A DNA stretch of 64,000 bases from Pseudoneobacillus sp042683745 (GCF_042683745.1 NZ_JBHUJX010000025.1:806001-870000), one strand, 5' to 3'; numbered from the stretch's first letter, positions 42,559 to 51,107 are shown. The notes: generated by a model not told the origin, from the letters alone. Made by a program: numbers and translations.

Positions 42559-42836
42559 TCTCTACACACCTCTCGGATAAAATCGTTTACACCCTCCTTG
42601 CTGTCAATCACTCTTACATCACATCCTAAGCTTGAAAGGTCCCTCATTTGCTTAACCTGTAACGGTCTTGGCTTTTTCCCCGGTGCTTTCAACTCAACAA
42701 AGTAAATTTTATTTTTAGGTAGAATAACTAATCGATCTGGCACCCCATCGTTACCTGGGCTTTCGAATTTATAAGCTTTCCCGCCTGCTTTTTTCACTTG
42801 ATCACGTAAATAGGTTTCAATTGCCTTTTCTTGCAT
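42555..42836 (-). CDS. VRR-NUC domain nuclease
   Basis: The 93-residue protein is a stand-alone VRR-NUC domain, with PD-(D/E)xK motifs DGVPDRLVI and YFVELKAPG. These nucleases cut branched or Holliday-type DNA and are linked to phage replication/recombination. Coupled by a 4-nt overlap to the SNF2 gene. Confidence 0.92.
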   Translation of the reverse strand: MQEKAIETYLRDQVKKAGGKAYKFESPGNDGVPDRLVILPKNKIYFVELKAPGKKPRPLQVKQMRDLSSLGCDVRVIDSKEGVNDFIREVCRE

Positions 42837-42906
42837 TTTTCAAACCTCCGTATTAAAGCTGTCTACTTTCTCACTCACGCACACGTATAGACACCTAATT
42901 AGGCGG

Positions 42907-43131
42907 ATTAGGCATATACTATATGTGCCTAATATCTCTATTTTACCTATTTATATATTTATATAGATTTAAAGTATACAAAGTATACAAATAGTAATAA
43001 GTACAGGTATATCAACGTTTTTTCTGTATACTTTCTTGTATACTTTCACCATTTTTAAAGTATACAAGGTATACACTTCCAATTTTTACAAGGTATACAA
43101 AATAGGGACAAAGTATACAGAGAAAGTATAC
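42907..43131. other. Iteron-like GTATAC array, candidate replication origin
   Basis: Nine copies of GTATAC lie at 42974, 42983, 43026, 43038, 43060, 43069, 43093, 43113 and 43126, many within AAAGTATACAA. They are preceded by an inverted repeat (42907-42933, ATTAGGC...GCCTAAT) and an AT-rich tract (42935-42972). They occupy the only long noncoding gap (42837-43136) in the replication block, between VRR-NUC and the primase/helicase. Initiator unknown; VapE is the obvious candidate. Confidence 0.6.
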
Positions 43132-43136
43132 AAGAT

Positions 43137-45545
43137 TTACTCTCTTACATATCCACCTTTTACCAATCCATAAGGACCATATCGATACGGACTTTTTTGC
43201 TTTTTCCAGCCTTCTATTTGTTCCAAGATATCGTTAATGGCCATTGTCTCAAATCGCTTCATGTTACGGATTTCTCCTCCTAAACATTCCACGAAAATCT
43301 CTGCTGCACAGATTCGATCTCGTTCAACGGTATCTGATTCAATTCTTCCAAACTCGCCTGACCAATATAGTTTCCTAGTTGCCAAATCTTTCTTGTGCCA
43401 TTCTAAAGGAACCTTCCGATCAATAAATTCTCGTATAAGACTTTCACGTGGATCCTGCTCAGCATGATTCTCCTGTTGACGTTTTGCCTCTTCTGCAAGT
43501 GCCCCAGTGAGAATCAGCGACTCGCCCAGCCTCCAATTCATCACAGCCTCAGCCCATAACTGGTCCACTTCCCCATCTAAATCAGTGAACACACGTTTAA
43601 TTGGTTGCTGGATTCCACAATCTATTGGCCAAAAACGTCTTCCTCCTGTTGGATCCTTTAAATAATCACTTCTATTAGATGTACCAAAAAACACGCAACG
43701 TCTAGGATGCTTTTCTGTTTTCCGTGCATAGGCAGCTCGATAATGATCTTCTGTTCGGCTTAAAAATCCTTTAATCGTGTCTAAGTCTGATTTTTTATAA
43801 GCACTCATTTCACCGATTTCTACTATCCATACACCTTGTAAAAGCTCAGCTGCTTCTTTTCCTTCAAACGTCTCAATGCTATTAGAAAACCATGCTTTAC
43901 CCATTTTCTGAATCAATGTTGTTTTACCCAACCCTTGGGCTCCCGTGAGAACTGGCATAGTATCATATTTACACCCTGGAATCATTGCTCTTGCAATCGC
44001 CGCAGTAAAGGACTTTCTTGTAACAGCTCTGTTATAAGGAGTATCAGCTGCACCCAAGTAATCGATAAAAAGAGTTTCAAGTCTTTTTACACCGTCCCAT
44101 TTAAGACTATTTAAATAAGAAGAAACTGGGTTAAAACGATTCTTTGCTGCACATTGATTTAGGGCATGATTAAACTTTTCCCTAGATTGAAAACCTAATA
44201 TTTTTTCGAGGTAAATCATAATTCCTGAATCGTCTTTTTCAGACCAAATGAAACTACCATTCTCCTCATTTCGTGGAGCCCAAGGTAGAGGAGCGACACC
44301 GATAATGGTATCGGCAAACTCGTCCAGTTTGATTCTTCCCTTTAAGTGGGCTTCACCTTCAAGAGCGACAAGGATATTTTCACTTGTTTTCTGCGGCTGA
44401 CCAGTAGAAGGGCTAATTCGCAGTTTTTGAATCCAACTCATATCATCCTCTGTTGCAGGAAGAGAATTATCCCCAAAATCTTGCACAGCCTGTTCATAAC
44501 GTTCCTGATTTAATACTGCGGCCACGCCAGCATCATTCAAAGCAAAAGCAGCCATTTGGGTAAATGAGGGTAGCTTGTTAACGGGTGTATCTACTTTTGC
44601 CTCATCGTCTAAATCTCCGAATCGATGTAGCCTTACCAAGTCAAAAGCATTTACTAGTTTTCCACTACACGGATCCGTCGCATGGTGAGAGAAGAGGAAC
44701 AAGCCATCTTCATAAACGATTGCACCGCCCACAGTCGAACCACCAATATAAGTTAATCGATTATCAATATCCGATGGATCATAGATGCCAGGTAAAAAGG
44801 TTTCGATAGCTTGATAGATAGAATACTGTCTACAGAAAGCCCCAACCACTCCACGCTTTTCTAATGGATTACCTTGTTTTGCTGCTAACTTAACATGCTT
44901 CTGATTTTCTCCTGGTACTTCTGGCCACTCGGCAATGTTGCGCCAATCTCCGTATGTAGCGAGTAAACCATCCGTATCCAAGAAAGGTTTATCAGCTGAC
45001 TGGAACACATATTGACTGTCAGCACTACAACTTGGCCAATACATTAAACGTGAAGCTTCAAACGTGGTAGGATCTGCCAAACTCATCCCAATAATGGATG
45101 CTAGTTTACGAGCTAACGGTTCGTATTCATCTGGTGAAGCTGTTCGGCTTAAAGGGACAAGTACACGTAATCGTGGTTTATTCCCCTCATGCTTCCTTGT
45201 ACTGTAGGTTGCATAGGCACACCCCAAACCCTCGAGTCTTCTTAAGACATCAGCTGTTCCACCTGAAGGGATATTATCCAAGTCAAGTGTAATAACGTCC
45301 CTTCCTGTAACATTAGAAGCTTTTCGTCGATTGCCGGCTAACGTACCAGCTACGAATCCCCCAACGTCTTTCAGTTCATCTTGTTGTGACTTTGGTAATT
45401 TTAAATACTCTGCTAAGGTTTCTGTGCCACGCACCGCTGTGCGTAGGCGCTCCACCAATTCCGACCAATAGAGTGTTTGAGCTGGCCAATGTGTAGCTTT
45501 ACGACTCCCAGCAGCAGAGACGATTATTTGTCTATTAAATTGCAT
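43137..45545 (-). CDS. Virulence-associated E (VapE)-type primase/helicase
   Basis: The 802-residue protein has an N-terminal primase-like region (ITLDLDNIPSG, SRKHEGNKPRLRVLVPLSR-type segment) and a C-terminal VapE/SF3-like helicase ATPase with Walker A GAQGLGKTTL (about 535-545) and Walker B-like GVWIVEIGEM. It probably unwinds the origin and primes replication. GGAGG lies 9 nt before the ATG. The stop codon lies 6 nt from the last GTATAC of the iteron array. Confidence 0.9.
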   Translation of the reverse strand: MQFNRQIIVSAAGSRKATHWPAQTLYWSELVERLRTAVRGTETLAEYLKLPKSQQDELKDVGGFVAGTLAGNRRKASNVTGRDVITLDLDNIPSGGTADVLRRLEGLGCAYATYSTRKHEGNKPRLRVLVPLSRTASPDEYEPLARKLASIIGMSLADPTTFEASRLMYWPSCSADSQYVFQSADKPFLDTDGLLATYGDWRNIAEWPEVPGENQKHVKLAAKQGNPLEKRGVVGAFCRQYSIYQAIETFLPGIYDPSDIDNRLTYIGGSTVGGAIVYEDGLFLFSHHATDPCSGKLVNAFDLVRLHRFGDLDDEAKVDTPVNKLPSFTQMAAFALNDAGVAAVLNQERYEQAVQDFGDNSLPATEDDMSWIQKLRISPSTGQPQKTSENILVALEGEAHLKGRIKLDEFADTIIGVAPLPWAPRNEENGSFIWSEKDDSGIMIYLEKILGFQSREKFNHALNQCAAKNRFNPVSSYLNSLKWDGVKRLETLFIDYLGAADTPYNRAVTRKSFTAAIARAMIPGCKYDTMPVLTGAQGLGKTTLIQKMGKAWFSNSIETFEGKEAAELLQGVWIVEIGEMSAYKKSDLDTIKGFLSRTEDHYRAAYARKTEKHPRRCVFFGTSNRSDYLKDPTGGRRFWPIDCGIQQPIKRVFTDLDGEVDQLWAEAVMNWRLGESLILTGALAEEAKRQQENHAEQDPRESLIREFIDRKVPLEWHKKDLATRKLYWSGEFGRIESDTVERDRICAAEIFVECLGGEIRNMKRFETMAINDILEQIEGWKKQKSPYRYGPYGLVKGGYVRE

Positions 45546-45645
45546 GGCACATGACCTCCGTGTTACTTTTACTGTTCAACTAATAATACTTTGCAATTTA
45601 TTCTTTACTTCCGTTGAATCGATATATTACAATTTAATTATCGAG

Positions 45646-45693
45646 GGAGACAATAAGCAGATTGGAGGAAGACTCGGCTGCCTTATTGTCGCC
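45646..45693 (-). promoter_or_regulatory. Large hairpin in the vapE leader
   Basis: GACAATAAGCAG (45649-45660) and CTGCCTTATTGTC (45678-45690) pair over 12 bp with one bulge; a T-run is absent, so it is not a terminator. It lies 100 nt before the vapE start. The 45546-45727 stretch otherwise has no gene that I accept. Confidence 0.5.
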
Positions 45694-45727
45694 GTCGTAT
45701 TTTTTATGGATCTTTTAATCGTATTGT

Positions 45728-45850
45728 TTAATAACCTACAATAGCCTTTGTCATATACCCAAGTACAAATCCTATGCTAAAACTAACTACGAGTGTACCG
45801 ATTGCAACGTATAATGCCGCCTTTGCCCCATTACCTCCAGTAATATCCAA
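45728..45850 (-). CDS. Small membrane protein, 40 residues
   Basis: TTG at 45850 has GGGAGG 7 nt upstream. The product (start MDITGGNGAKAALYVAIG) has one glycine-rich hydrophobic helix and ends KAIVGY. No family recognised; a real small gene is suggested by the strong ribosome binding site and compact membrane-protein composition. Confidence 0.45.
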   Translation of the reverse strand: MDITGGNGAKAALYVAIGTLVVSFSIGFVLGYMTKAIVGY

Positions 45851-45996
45851 TTCCCTTCCTCCCTTAATTAACATTTTGCTTAAACTATTTCATTTGGGTC
45901 TTTAATGTAGTCATGAAAGTTTTTCCGATTTTTATGTTTATAAATTTAATTTTTTCACAAACTATACTGACCATCCTATTTAGATTGGAGTTTATT

Positions 45997-46284
45997 ATGA
46001 ACAAAAAACCTGTATTTTCATTAATTGCATTAATTTTATCTCTGTTTTCATTATCTAATCTTGGATTAATTATTCCATGGGACCCAATAATGGATCTCCA
46101 TACTTATTTAGGCGATATGCCAATGTTTGCAGCATTAATCGGTACATTACTTGGTATATTTGCGATGATTAGAAAGGAACGAAAAAGCCTTTCATTAACA
46201 GGTTTACTTTTAAATGGTATTCCTTTAGCACTTTTTATAATTATCATGATTATGATGTTCCTATCGTTTGTTGTAGGATTATAA
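45997..46284 (+). CDS. Small polytopic membrane protein, 95 residues
   Basis: ATG at 45997 with GGAG upstream; an in-frame ATG at 45913 would add 28 hydrophobic residues. Three transmembrane helices (about 5-25, 42-58 and 68-92) are separated by short polar loops (MIRKERKS). It resembles small DUF4190-like or YggT-like membrane proteins only in general layout. It runs against the early operon, so it may be expressed in the lysogen. Confidence 0.55.
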   Translation: MNKKPVFSLIALILSLFSLSNLGLIIPWDPIMDLHTYLGDMPMFAALIGTLLGIFAMIRKERKSLSLTGLLLNGIPLALFIIIMIMMFLSFVVGL

Positions 46285-46316
46285 GTAAACACATTTTCTT
46301 GTTTTAATAAAAATGC

Positions 46317-46569
46317 TTACCAGTTTATACACTTTGAAAAAAGTTTCATTGAGTGATCATGTCCGCAGCAAGGACACTTCTTTTCATACTCGGTGTTGAA
46401 GGCAAAATCAAATTGATTTTTCAAATAAGGTCACACCTTTACTCTTTTGTTTACTTAAACCAGCATTGTTTGAACAGAGGATCATATCAAAAGATTTACT
46501 TGGCAATTTCGGCATGATTTCCAAACAATCACCATGAATTATTTGATTCATTACGGTACCTAACTCCAT
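46317..46569 (-). pseudogene. Remnant of a DNA-methyltransferase gene and zinc-ribbon tail
   Basis: From ATG 46569 the frame reads MNQIIHGDCLEIMPKLPSKSFDMILC, the N-terminus of phage N4/N6 DNA methyltransferases up to just before the DPPY motif. It then diverges and stops at 46408. In another frame the downstream bases encode YEKKCPCCGHDH and end at 46317, like a zinc-ribbon tail. Most of the methylase is missing, so deletion and frame shift have destroyed the gene. Confidence 0.6.
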
Positions 46570-46733
46570 TTCTTTCACCTCGAAATAAAACTAGTAAACT
46601 TAATCAATCTTGTGTTTTTTTACAGCGATACTTATAAATAAAATGTTTTTTGTAAATCCTAAAATTCTATAGTGAACATTTACTTTTACCACGAAGTACA
46701 TTATCCTGCTTATCATAAATGAGGGTCTTTGAT

Positions 46734-46871
46734 ATGTTTAATTGGATTTACAATCACATAATAAATACAACCTATTTTATTTTTGGAATTGTAATTCTTT
46801 TTTTCTTGGTATTATTTATTATGTTTTTTGTCGCATATAAATTGGAATTAAAGGGAAAAAAGAAGGATTAG
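46734..46871 (+). CDS. Small membrane protein, 45 residues
   Basis: ATG at 46734 follows GAGGG at 9 nt. The product (MFNWIYNHIINTTYFIFG) has one long hydrophobic helix (about 13-36) and a Lys-rich C-terminal tail (KLELKGKKKD), a common layout of small membrane peptides, including type I toxins. No antisense promoter was identified, so a toxin role is only a possibility. Confidence 0.45.
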   Translation: MFNWIYNHIINTTYFIFGIVILFFLVLFIMFFVAYKLELKGKKKD

Positions 46872-46958
46872 TTTCTCTTTTAAGGAATCATAATAATTCT
46901 TTTGATTCATCCCTGTCGCTTCTGTACTTAATTCAGATCCATAATATCTAGCCAACAA

Positions 46959-47114
46959 TCAATCACACAAAAGCAAAGCTTCAATTTCTAACTCCAAATT
47001 TCCAAGATGAGCATTGATATTTTCATATTCTTCTAGAGTCCTTGCAGCACCTAACTGTAAGGACAAATTATGATGATAACTTAATAGATAAGCTAACCGA
47101 TCTTGATTAGTCAT
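46959..47114 (-). CDS. Small helical phage protein, 51 residues
   Basis: ATG at 47114 has GAGGTG 5 nt upstream. The product (MTNQDRLAYLLSYHHNLSLQL) is an acidic helical hairpin. Lies directly downstream of the zinc-ribbon/HTH gene. No family recognised. Confidence 0.55.
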   Translation of the reverse strand: MTNQDRLAYLLSYHHNLSLQLGAARTLEEYENINAHLGNLELEIEALLLCD

Positions 47115-47123
47115 TAATACACC

Positions 47124-47516
47124 TCAAATTACTAATTTGTTTTTCTTCCTTAAATATTGCAGTCGCTTATTTACGCTCATATAGCTCCGATTTAAAGCTT
47201 CTGCAATCTCCTTTAAAGGTCGTTGCTCAAAGTACATTACAATCAAACGGTCTGTTTCACTTTTGGTCCAACCTGTCCCTTTGGCCTTTCCTGAACCGCC
47301 TTTATATACACTTGATGCCATTTGATATTGTTCAAGAGCATATAAACGTTTTAGTTGCGACTCATAAAATTCAATCATTGATTTTGGCAATTCATGAGTA
47401 GACCATCGATGCTCACAATTTTCACATTTCCTTCTTCGTCTGATCCCATTTCCTTTTTCAAGATGTCGACTATCCACTGTACTAAAATGGTCACTTTTGC
47501 ACACTGGACAGTTCAT
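47124..47516 (-). CDS. NrdR-like zinc ribbon with C-terminal helix-turn-helix
   Basis: The 130-residue protein begins MNCPVCKSDHFSTVDSRHLEKGNGIRRRRKCENC, very close to the N-terminal zinc ribbon of NrdR, but lacks the ATP-cone. Instead the C-terminus has a Myb/SANT-like or homeodomain-like helix-turn-helix (SETDRLIVMYFEQRPLKEIAEALNRSYMSVNKRLQYL). It is probably a phage DNA-binding regulator that borrowed the NrdR ribbon. Coupled to mazG. Confidence 0.75.
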   Translation of the reverse strand: MNCPVCKSDHFSTVDSRHLEKGNGIRRRRKCENCEHRWSTHELPKSMIEFYESQLKRLYALEQYQMASSVYKGGSGKAKGTGWTKSETDRLIVMYFEQRPLKEIAEALNRSYMSVNKRLQYLRKKNKLVI

Positions 47517-47837
47517 CTATTCCACCCGATTTCTACTTGCTTCTTCAGAGAATCCACTTGGGTAACGCTTGTACAATTTATCGATGTTGGCCGTGGCCAC
47601 TTCTTCAAGAGTTAATCCTGCTAACCTAGCAATTTGTGAAACGTACCAAAGAACATCGCCTAATTCTTTCTTAATATCACTCTTGTTGATTTCATGACCG
47701 TGGAATAAAGCCTTTTTGATGAGGTCAGCTACTTCCCCAGCTTCACCTGCAATACCCAATCCATAGTTAACCAACTCATTATCATGTTCTGTAGCTGTTC
47801 TTGATGCCATAAGCTGATAGACATTTAGATTCATCAT
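47517..47837 (-). CDS. MazG-like nucleotide pyrophosphohydrolase
   Basis: The 106-residue protein has the MazG core GIAGEAGEVADLIKKALFHG and KKELGDVLWYVSQIA, with the acidic metal-binding ExxE and ExxD residues. It hydrolyses nucleoside triphosphates and may cleanse the dNTP pool or lower alarmones during infection. In the early replication operon. Confidence 0.92.
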   Translation of the reverse strand: MMNLNVYQLMASRTATEHDNELVNYGLGIAGEAGEVADLIKKALFHGHEINKSDIKKELGDVLWYVSQIARLAGLTLEEVATANIDKLYKRYPSGFSEEASRNRVE

Positions 47838-47847
47838 TTACACACCT

Positions 47848-48537
47848 CTAACTTATCTTTTCATCAGATAGATACTCTTCTAACTTTTGTTGAATGTTCG
47901 GTTTATGAAATGCACAATAACTTCTTGAATAACCGAGTGCTCTTCCTGCTTCAGTCGGACCATAACCATCAATTAAAAGAACAGCAATCGATCGTTCATT
48001 TTCGGATAACATACACAAGAAATCTTGAACAAAGATATCCGATTGGTCTTGTAATTCTCCGAGAAGATCGCTTAATATACCGCCATCTTCTTTCACCTTT
48101 TGATTAAGTCTTAAAGGCGCTTTTTGTTGCATATATTCAAGAGCATATTTGACATTATGTGGACTCTTTTTTAACTTCTTAACGATCACTTCTGGAGACT
48201 CCCCAATCAATCCTCGATTAAAAATAAGATCGGCACAGTCCTTAACATTAGGTGGATATCTTAAAGCAGTATCCGCACTTTGCCGTATAGCTAAAGTAAT
48301 CTCACCTAATATTTTTGGAGTGGCAAAAGTGGAAAACTGATAACCCATACTGTCATCAAAATGGTCAAAAGCTTTCATTAATCCGATAGAGCCAATACTC
48401 TCTAAGTCCTCTATTTCCAATCCTGCCCTTTTACCTTTTAATCGATATTTGTTGGCTACTTTACAAACCAATTTCATATTTTCAATGACAGCCTGATCTC
48501 GTGTTTTGAGTTCTCCTTTTATCATTTTTGTTTCCAT
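47848..48537 (-). CDS. Phage sigma-70 family factor resembling sporulation sigma factors
   Basis: About 229 residues from ATG 48537, with GAAAGGAT upstream (an upstream in-frame start at 48639 runs through the neighbouring gene). Region 2 reads LEIEDLESIGSIGLMKAFDHFDDSMGYQFSTFATPKILGEI-like in sections, closest to the SigF/SigG/SigB group (compare DL..IG.IGL..A...FD and FSTYA.P.I.GEI). Region 3 and a region 4 helix-turn-helix (GPTEAGRALGYSRSYC) follow. It likely redirects RNA polymerase to phage or host promoters. Confidence 0.8.
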   Translation of the reverse strand: METKMIKGELKTRDQAVIENMKLVCKVANKYRLKGKRAGLEIEDLESIGSIGLMKAFDHFDDSMGYQFSTFATPKILGEITLAIRQSADTALRYPPNVKDCADLIFNRGLIGESPEVIVKKLKKSPHNVKYALEYMQQKAPLRLNQKVKEDGGILSDLLGELQDQSDIFVQDFLCMLSENERSIAVLLIDGYGPTEAGRALGYSRSYCAFHKPNIQQKLEEYLSDEKIS

Positions 48538-48553
48538 AATCGTTTTTATCCTT

Positions 48554-48694
48554 TCAATAGATAGGTTTCCAACCATTTTTCTTTCTACTTTTAAACTCAC
48601 CTTTATCCAAAGGTTCATAAAGGTAGACGGATTGGCCATCCTCTTTGCGGTAGAGGAGCATCCATTTACGTTGGCGCTTAGGCTTCTTGGCCAT
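48554..48694 (-). CDS. Small basic phage protein, 46 residues
   Basis: Begins MAKKPKRQRKWMLLYRKEDG and has a small beta-rich body (QSVYLYEPLDKGEFKS). It overlaps the end of the 144-residue gene by 17 nt, with AAGGA about 13 nt upstream. It could bind nucleic acid. No family recognised. Confidence 0.5.
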   Translation of the reverse strand: MAKKPKRQRKWMLLYRKEDGQSVYLYEPLDKGEFKSRKKNGWKPIY

Positions 48695-49112
48695 ATGGAT
48701 TTCGTTCTTTTCCTTCGAGAATATGTTCAAATCCATCAAAATACTTTGAAAGATCGTAAAGCTTTAATAAGCCCTTACCTTGACTTAGGTATCCTTTTTT
48801 CCAATATTGAACAGTCAGACCATCTGATTGAAATATGATACTTTTTTCGAAACCATTAAGCTTTTTCATGAAAACCTCGAATACTTTTAGATTTATGACA
48901 ACACCCTCAATTCGAACAGGGAGGGTTTTTGAAACAGAATACATTTCGATTTTAGATGTAAGCTCATCTACTTTCGTTTGAATGTGGGAAGGAATATAAC
49001 CCATTTTTTTGTACGGTTTTTTAAGAGCAGTTACTGCCAAGGATGTTGTTTTATGGGCCTGTTTCATTTCAACTTTTAAATCAATAACATTCCCTTTTAC
49101 AATCTCTATCAC
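48678..49112 (-). CDS. Phage protein downstream of DNA polymerase, 144 residues
   Basis: An alpha/beta protein (MIEIVKGNVIDLKVEMKQAHKTTSLAVTALKKPYKKMGYIP..) in the replication operon, 12 nt after the polymerase gene. No motif points to an activity. Same strand and tight spacing imply co-expression with DNA polymerase. Confidence 0.55.
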   Translation of the reverse strand: MIEIVKGNVIDLKVEMKQAHKTTSLAVTALKKPYKKMGYIPSHIQTKVDELTSKIEMYSVSKTLPVRIEGVVINLKVFEVFMKKLNGFEKSIIFQSDGLTVQYWKKGYLSQGKGLLKLYDLSKYFDGFEHILEGKERNPYGQEA

Positions 49113-49124
49113 GGTTTAACACCT

Positions 49125-51107
49125 CTAATCTTTCTTGTAATATTCAGTGACAAAACCATCCGAGCCTAATGGAAGTCCAGGAGCCCACGGAACTGGTTCG
49201 CCCATGATCCGTTCCATTTCTTCAAGTGATCCACGACCTGTAGCAATTTCAGCTACAATCTCATCATGGATATGCATAACAATTGGATATCCGGCATTAT
49301 CAAGACGAATCAAAGCTTCAGCTAAACAATCACGAGCGATGGCTTGTACAATGTTCTCGGTCATTTTCCCACCGTAAGTAGAAATCTTCTCCCACTTCTT
49401 GGTTTCCTGATTCATTCCATAATAGTGGAGTGCTTCTTTTCCGAAATCATTTTCAGCAAGAAACGGTTTGACGTAAAATAACTTACGACCACTTGGAAGG
49501 GTAACAGTGAGAAAATCCAATCCGTTTTGAATATCGCTCTCTCGAGCAATGATCAGTCCTTTAACCCCGACTGGTTGCCCATTTCTCATAACAGATAAGG
49601 CGGCATTTTCTAAGCTAAACCACAAATCTACGATTCTCTTGTTAGCAGAACGCCAACGTCTGACGATATCTGGATAGTCAGCAGGATCAATTGCCCCATC
49701 CTTATCCATTTGGGCAAGTGCTCCACCGGCTCCTTGGTATCCTAGGGCAAGTTCCGCAACCTTTCCTCTCTGCCTAAGTTCATACTCTGGATTCCCTTTT
49801 TTGATTAACTCGAGTGGTACACCAAACATTTGAGAGGCAGAAGCTTCATATATTTTTCCGTGAGTAGCGAAAACATCTAACCTCCACTGTTCACCTGAAA
49901 GCCAAGCTATGACTCGAGCTTCAATCGCGGAAAAGTCTGAAATGGCTAATATCCACTTATCGGTTGCTATAAACGCTGTTCGGATTAATTGAGATAAAGT
50001 GTCGGGTACATTACCGTAAATAACCTTCAGTGCTTCTGCCTTTTTCAAACGGACAAGTTCTCTAGCATGCCATAGTGTTTCAAGATAATTTCTCGGAAGA
50101 TTCTGAACCTGAACAAGTCTACCTGCCCATCTGCCAGTACGGTTAGCCCCGTAGAACTGTAATAAACCCCTTACTCGACCATCTTCACAAACAGCACAAA
50201 CCATAGCCTGATACTTTTTCACACTTGTCTTCGATAGCTCTTGGCGTATCTCGAGTGCTCTTTTTACATCATTATCAGTTGTTGTCTTAATGAGATTGGA
50301 TACAGTCTCTTTTTGTAGATTTTCAGTTTCTACACCTTTTTCTGACAACCATTTTGTAAGTTGCTGTCCGCTATTCGGATTGCTTAGTTTTGTGATGTTA
50401 TGGGCTTCTATGGTTAATGCAGCAGTAGATAATTCATTAATGTGTAATGCGCCTTCGATTAATTGTTGGTCCACTGCGACCCCGCGAACATTAATCCTTT
50501 GATCCAGTTCCCATAATCTTTGTTCAGCTGCTGGGATTGGAAAATTTGAGAGTTTTCTACCGACTTCTTTTTCAGCTTCAACGTCTCCGATACAGTACTC
50601 TTTAAAGAGTTGCCATTTCTCAGGTTCATGATGTGGAAAAGTCCTGGTGCGCTCACCATTTTTCTTAGTCGGTTTGGTTGGAGTGCAAAACAGTTTGATC
50701 AAAGCTTTACCTGCAGTTAATTTTCGTTTATCTGAAGGTAAACCTAGTACTTTCCCAGTGACATCTAGCCCAGTGGTGAAACCGCAATATAAGCTATGAA
50801 ATTGGGTGTCTCGCCATTGATTTAGCCACGCTAAAGGATCCCAGCTAAAATGCTTACTTAGGCAATACCACTCAAAAGCTGCATTAAATGCATAGTTTGT
50901 TACTAGTGGACTACCTAGGGCAAAAATGACTTCTTGTGGAATCTGCTCACCCATTGCCAAGTCAACAATTTGCGCTGGTTGACCGTTGACTGAGTATGCG
51001 AAAAGTAGAATTTCGAAGTCGGGAGACTGCACATATTTGTACAGCCCCGCCTTCTTAATATCCACGCTAGAAAAGGTTTCTAAGTCGATATTTAAAGTTT
51101 GGATCAT
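49125..51107 (-). CDS. Family A DNA polymerase
   Basis: The 660-residue protein has a 3'-5' exonuclease domain (LNIDLETFSSVD, about residues 4-15) and family A polymerase motifs A (ISDFSAIEARVIAWLSGE), B (RQRGKVAELALGYQGAGGAL) and C (HIHDEIVAE). No 5' nuclease domain is present, as is usual in phage enzymes. It replicates the phage genome. Coupled by a 4-nt overlap to the DUF2815 gene. Confidence 0.95.
   Translation of the reverse strand: MIQTLNIDLETFSSVDIKKAGLYKYVQSPDFEILLFAYSVNGQPAQIVDLAMGEQIPQEVIFALGSPLVTNYAFNAAFEWYCLSKHFSWDPLAWLNQWRDTQFHSLYCGFTTGLDVTGKVLGLPSDKRKLTAGKALIKLFCTPTKPTKKNGERTRTFPHHEPEKWQLFKEYCIGDVEAEKEVGRKLSNFPIPAAEQRLWELDQRINVRGVAVDQQLIEGALHINELSTAALTIEAHNITKLSNPNSGQQLTKWLSEKGVETENLQKETVSNLIKTTTDNDVKRALEIRQELSKTSVKKYQAMVCAVCEDGRVRGLLQFYGANRTGRWAGRLVQVQNLPRNYLETLWHARELVRLKKAEALKVIYGNVPDTLSQLIRTAFIATDKWILAISDFSAIEARVIAWLSGEQWRLDVFATHGKIYEASASQMFGVPLELIKKGNPEYELRQRGKVAELALGYQGAGGALAQMDKDGAIDPADYPDIVRRWRSANKRIVDLWFSLENAALSVMRNGQPVGVKGLIIARESDIQNGLDFLTVTLPSGRKLFYVKPFLAENDFGKEALHYYGMNQETKKWEKISTYGGKMTENIVQAIARDCLAEALIRLDNAGYPIVMHIHDEIVAEIATGRGSLEEMERIMGEPVPWAPGLPLGSDGFVTEYYKKD

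Noticed and set aside
42974..43131. GTATAC repeats as a CRISPR array
   Set aside because: Units are 6 bp palindromes with irregular short spacing; there are no regular 25-40 bp repeats with unique spacers and no cas genes.
45544..45744. Plus-strand frame of 66 codons opposite the vapE leader
   Set aside because: Its frame covers the vapE start signals and the inverted repeat, and overlaps a minus-strand gene with a better ribosome binding site. No ribosome binding site is seen before its ATG.
46872..46958. Short minus-strand frame reading like ARYYGSELSTEATGM
   Set aside because: It looks protein-like and may be another gene remnant, but it has no start codon, is only about 36 codons long and matches no family I know.
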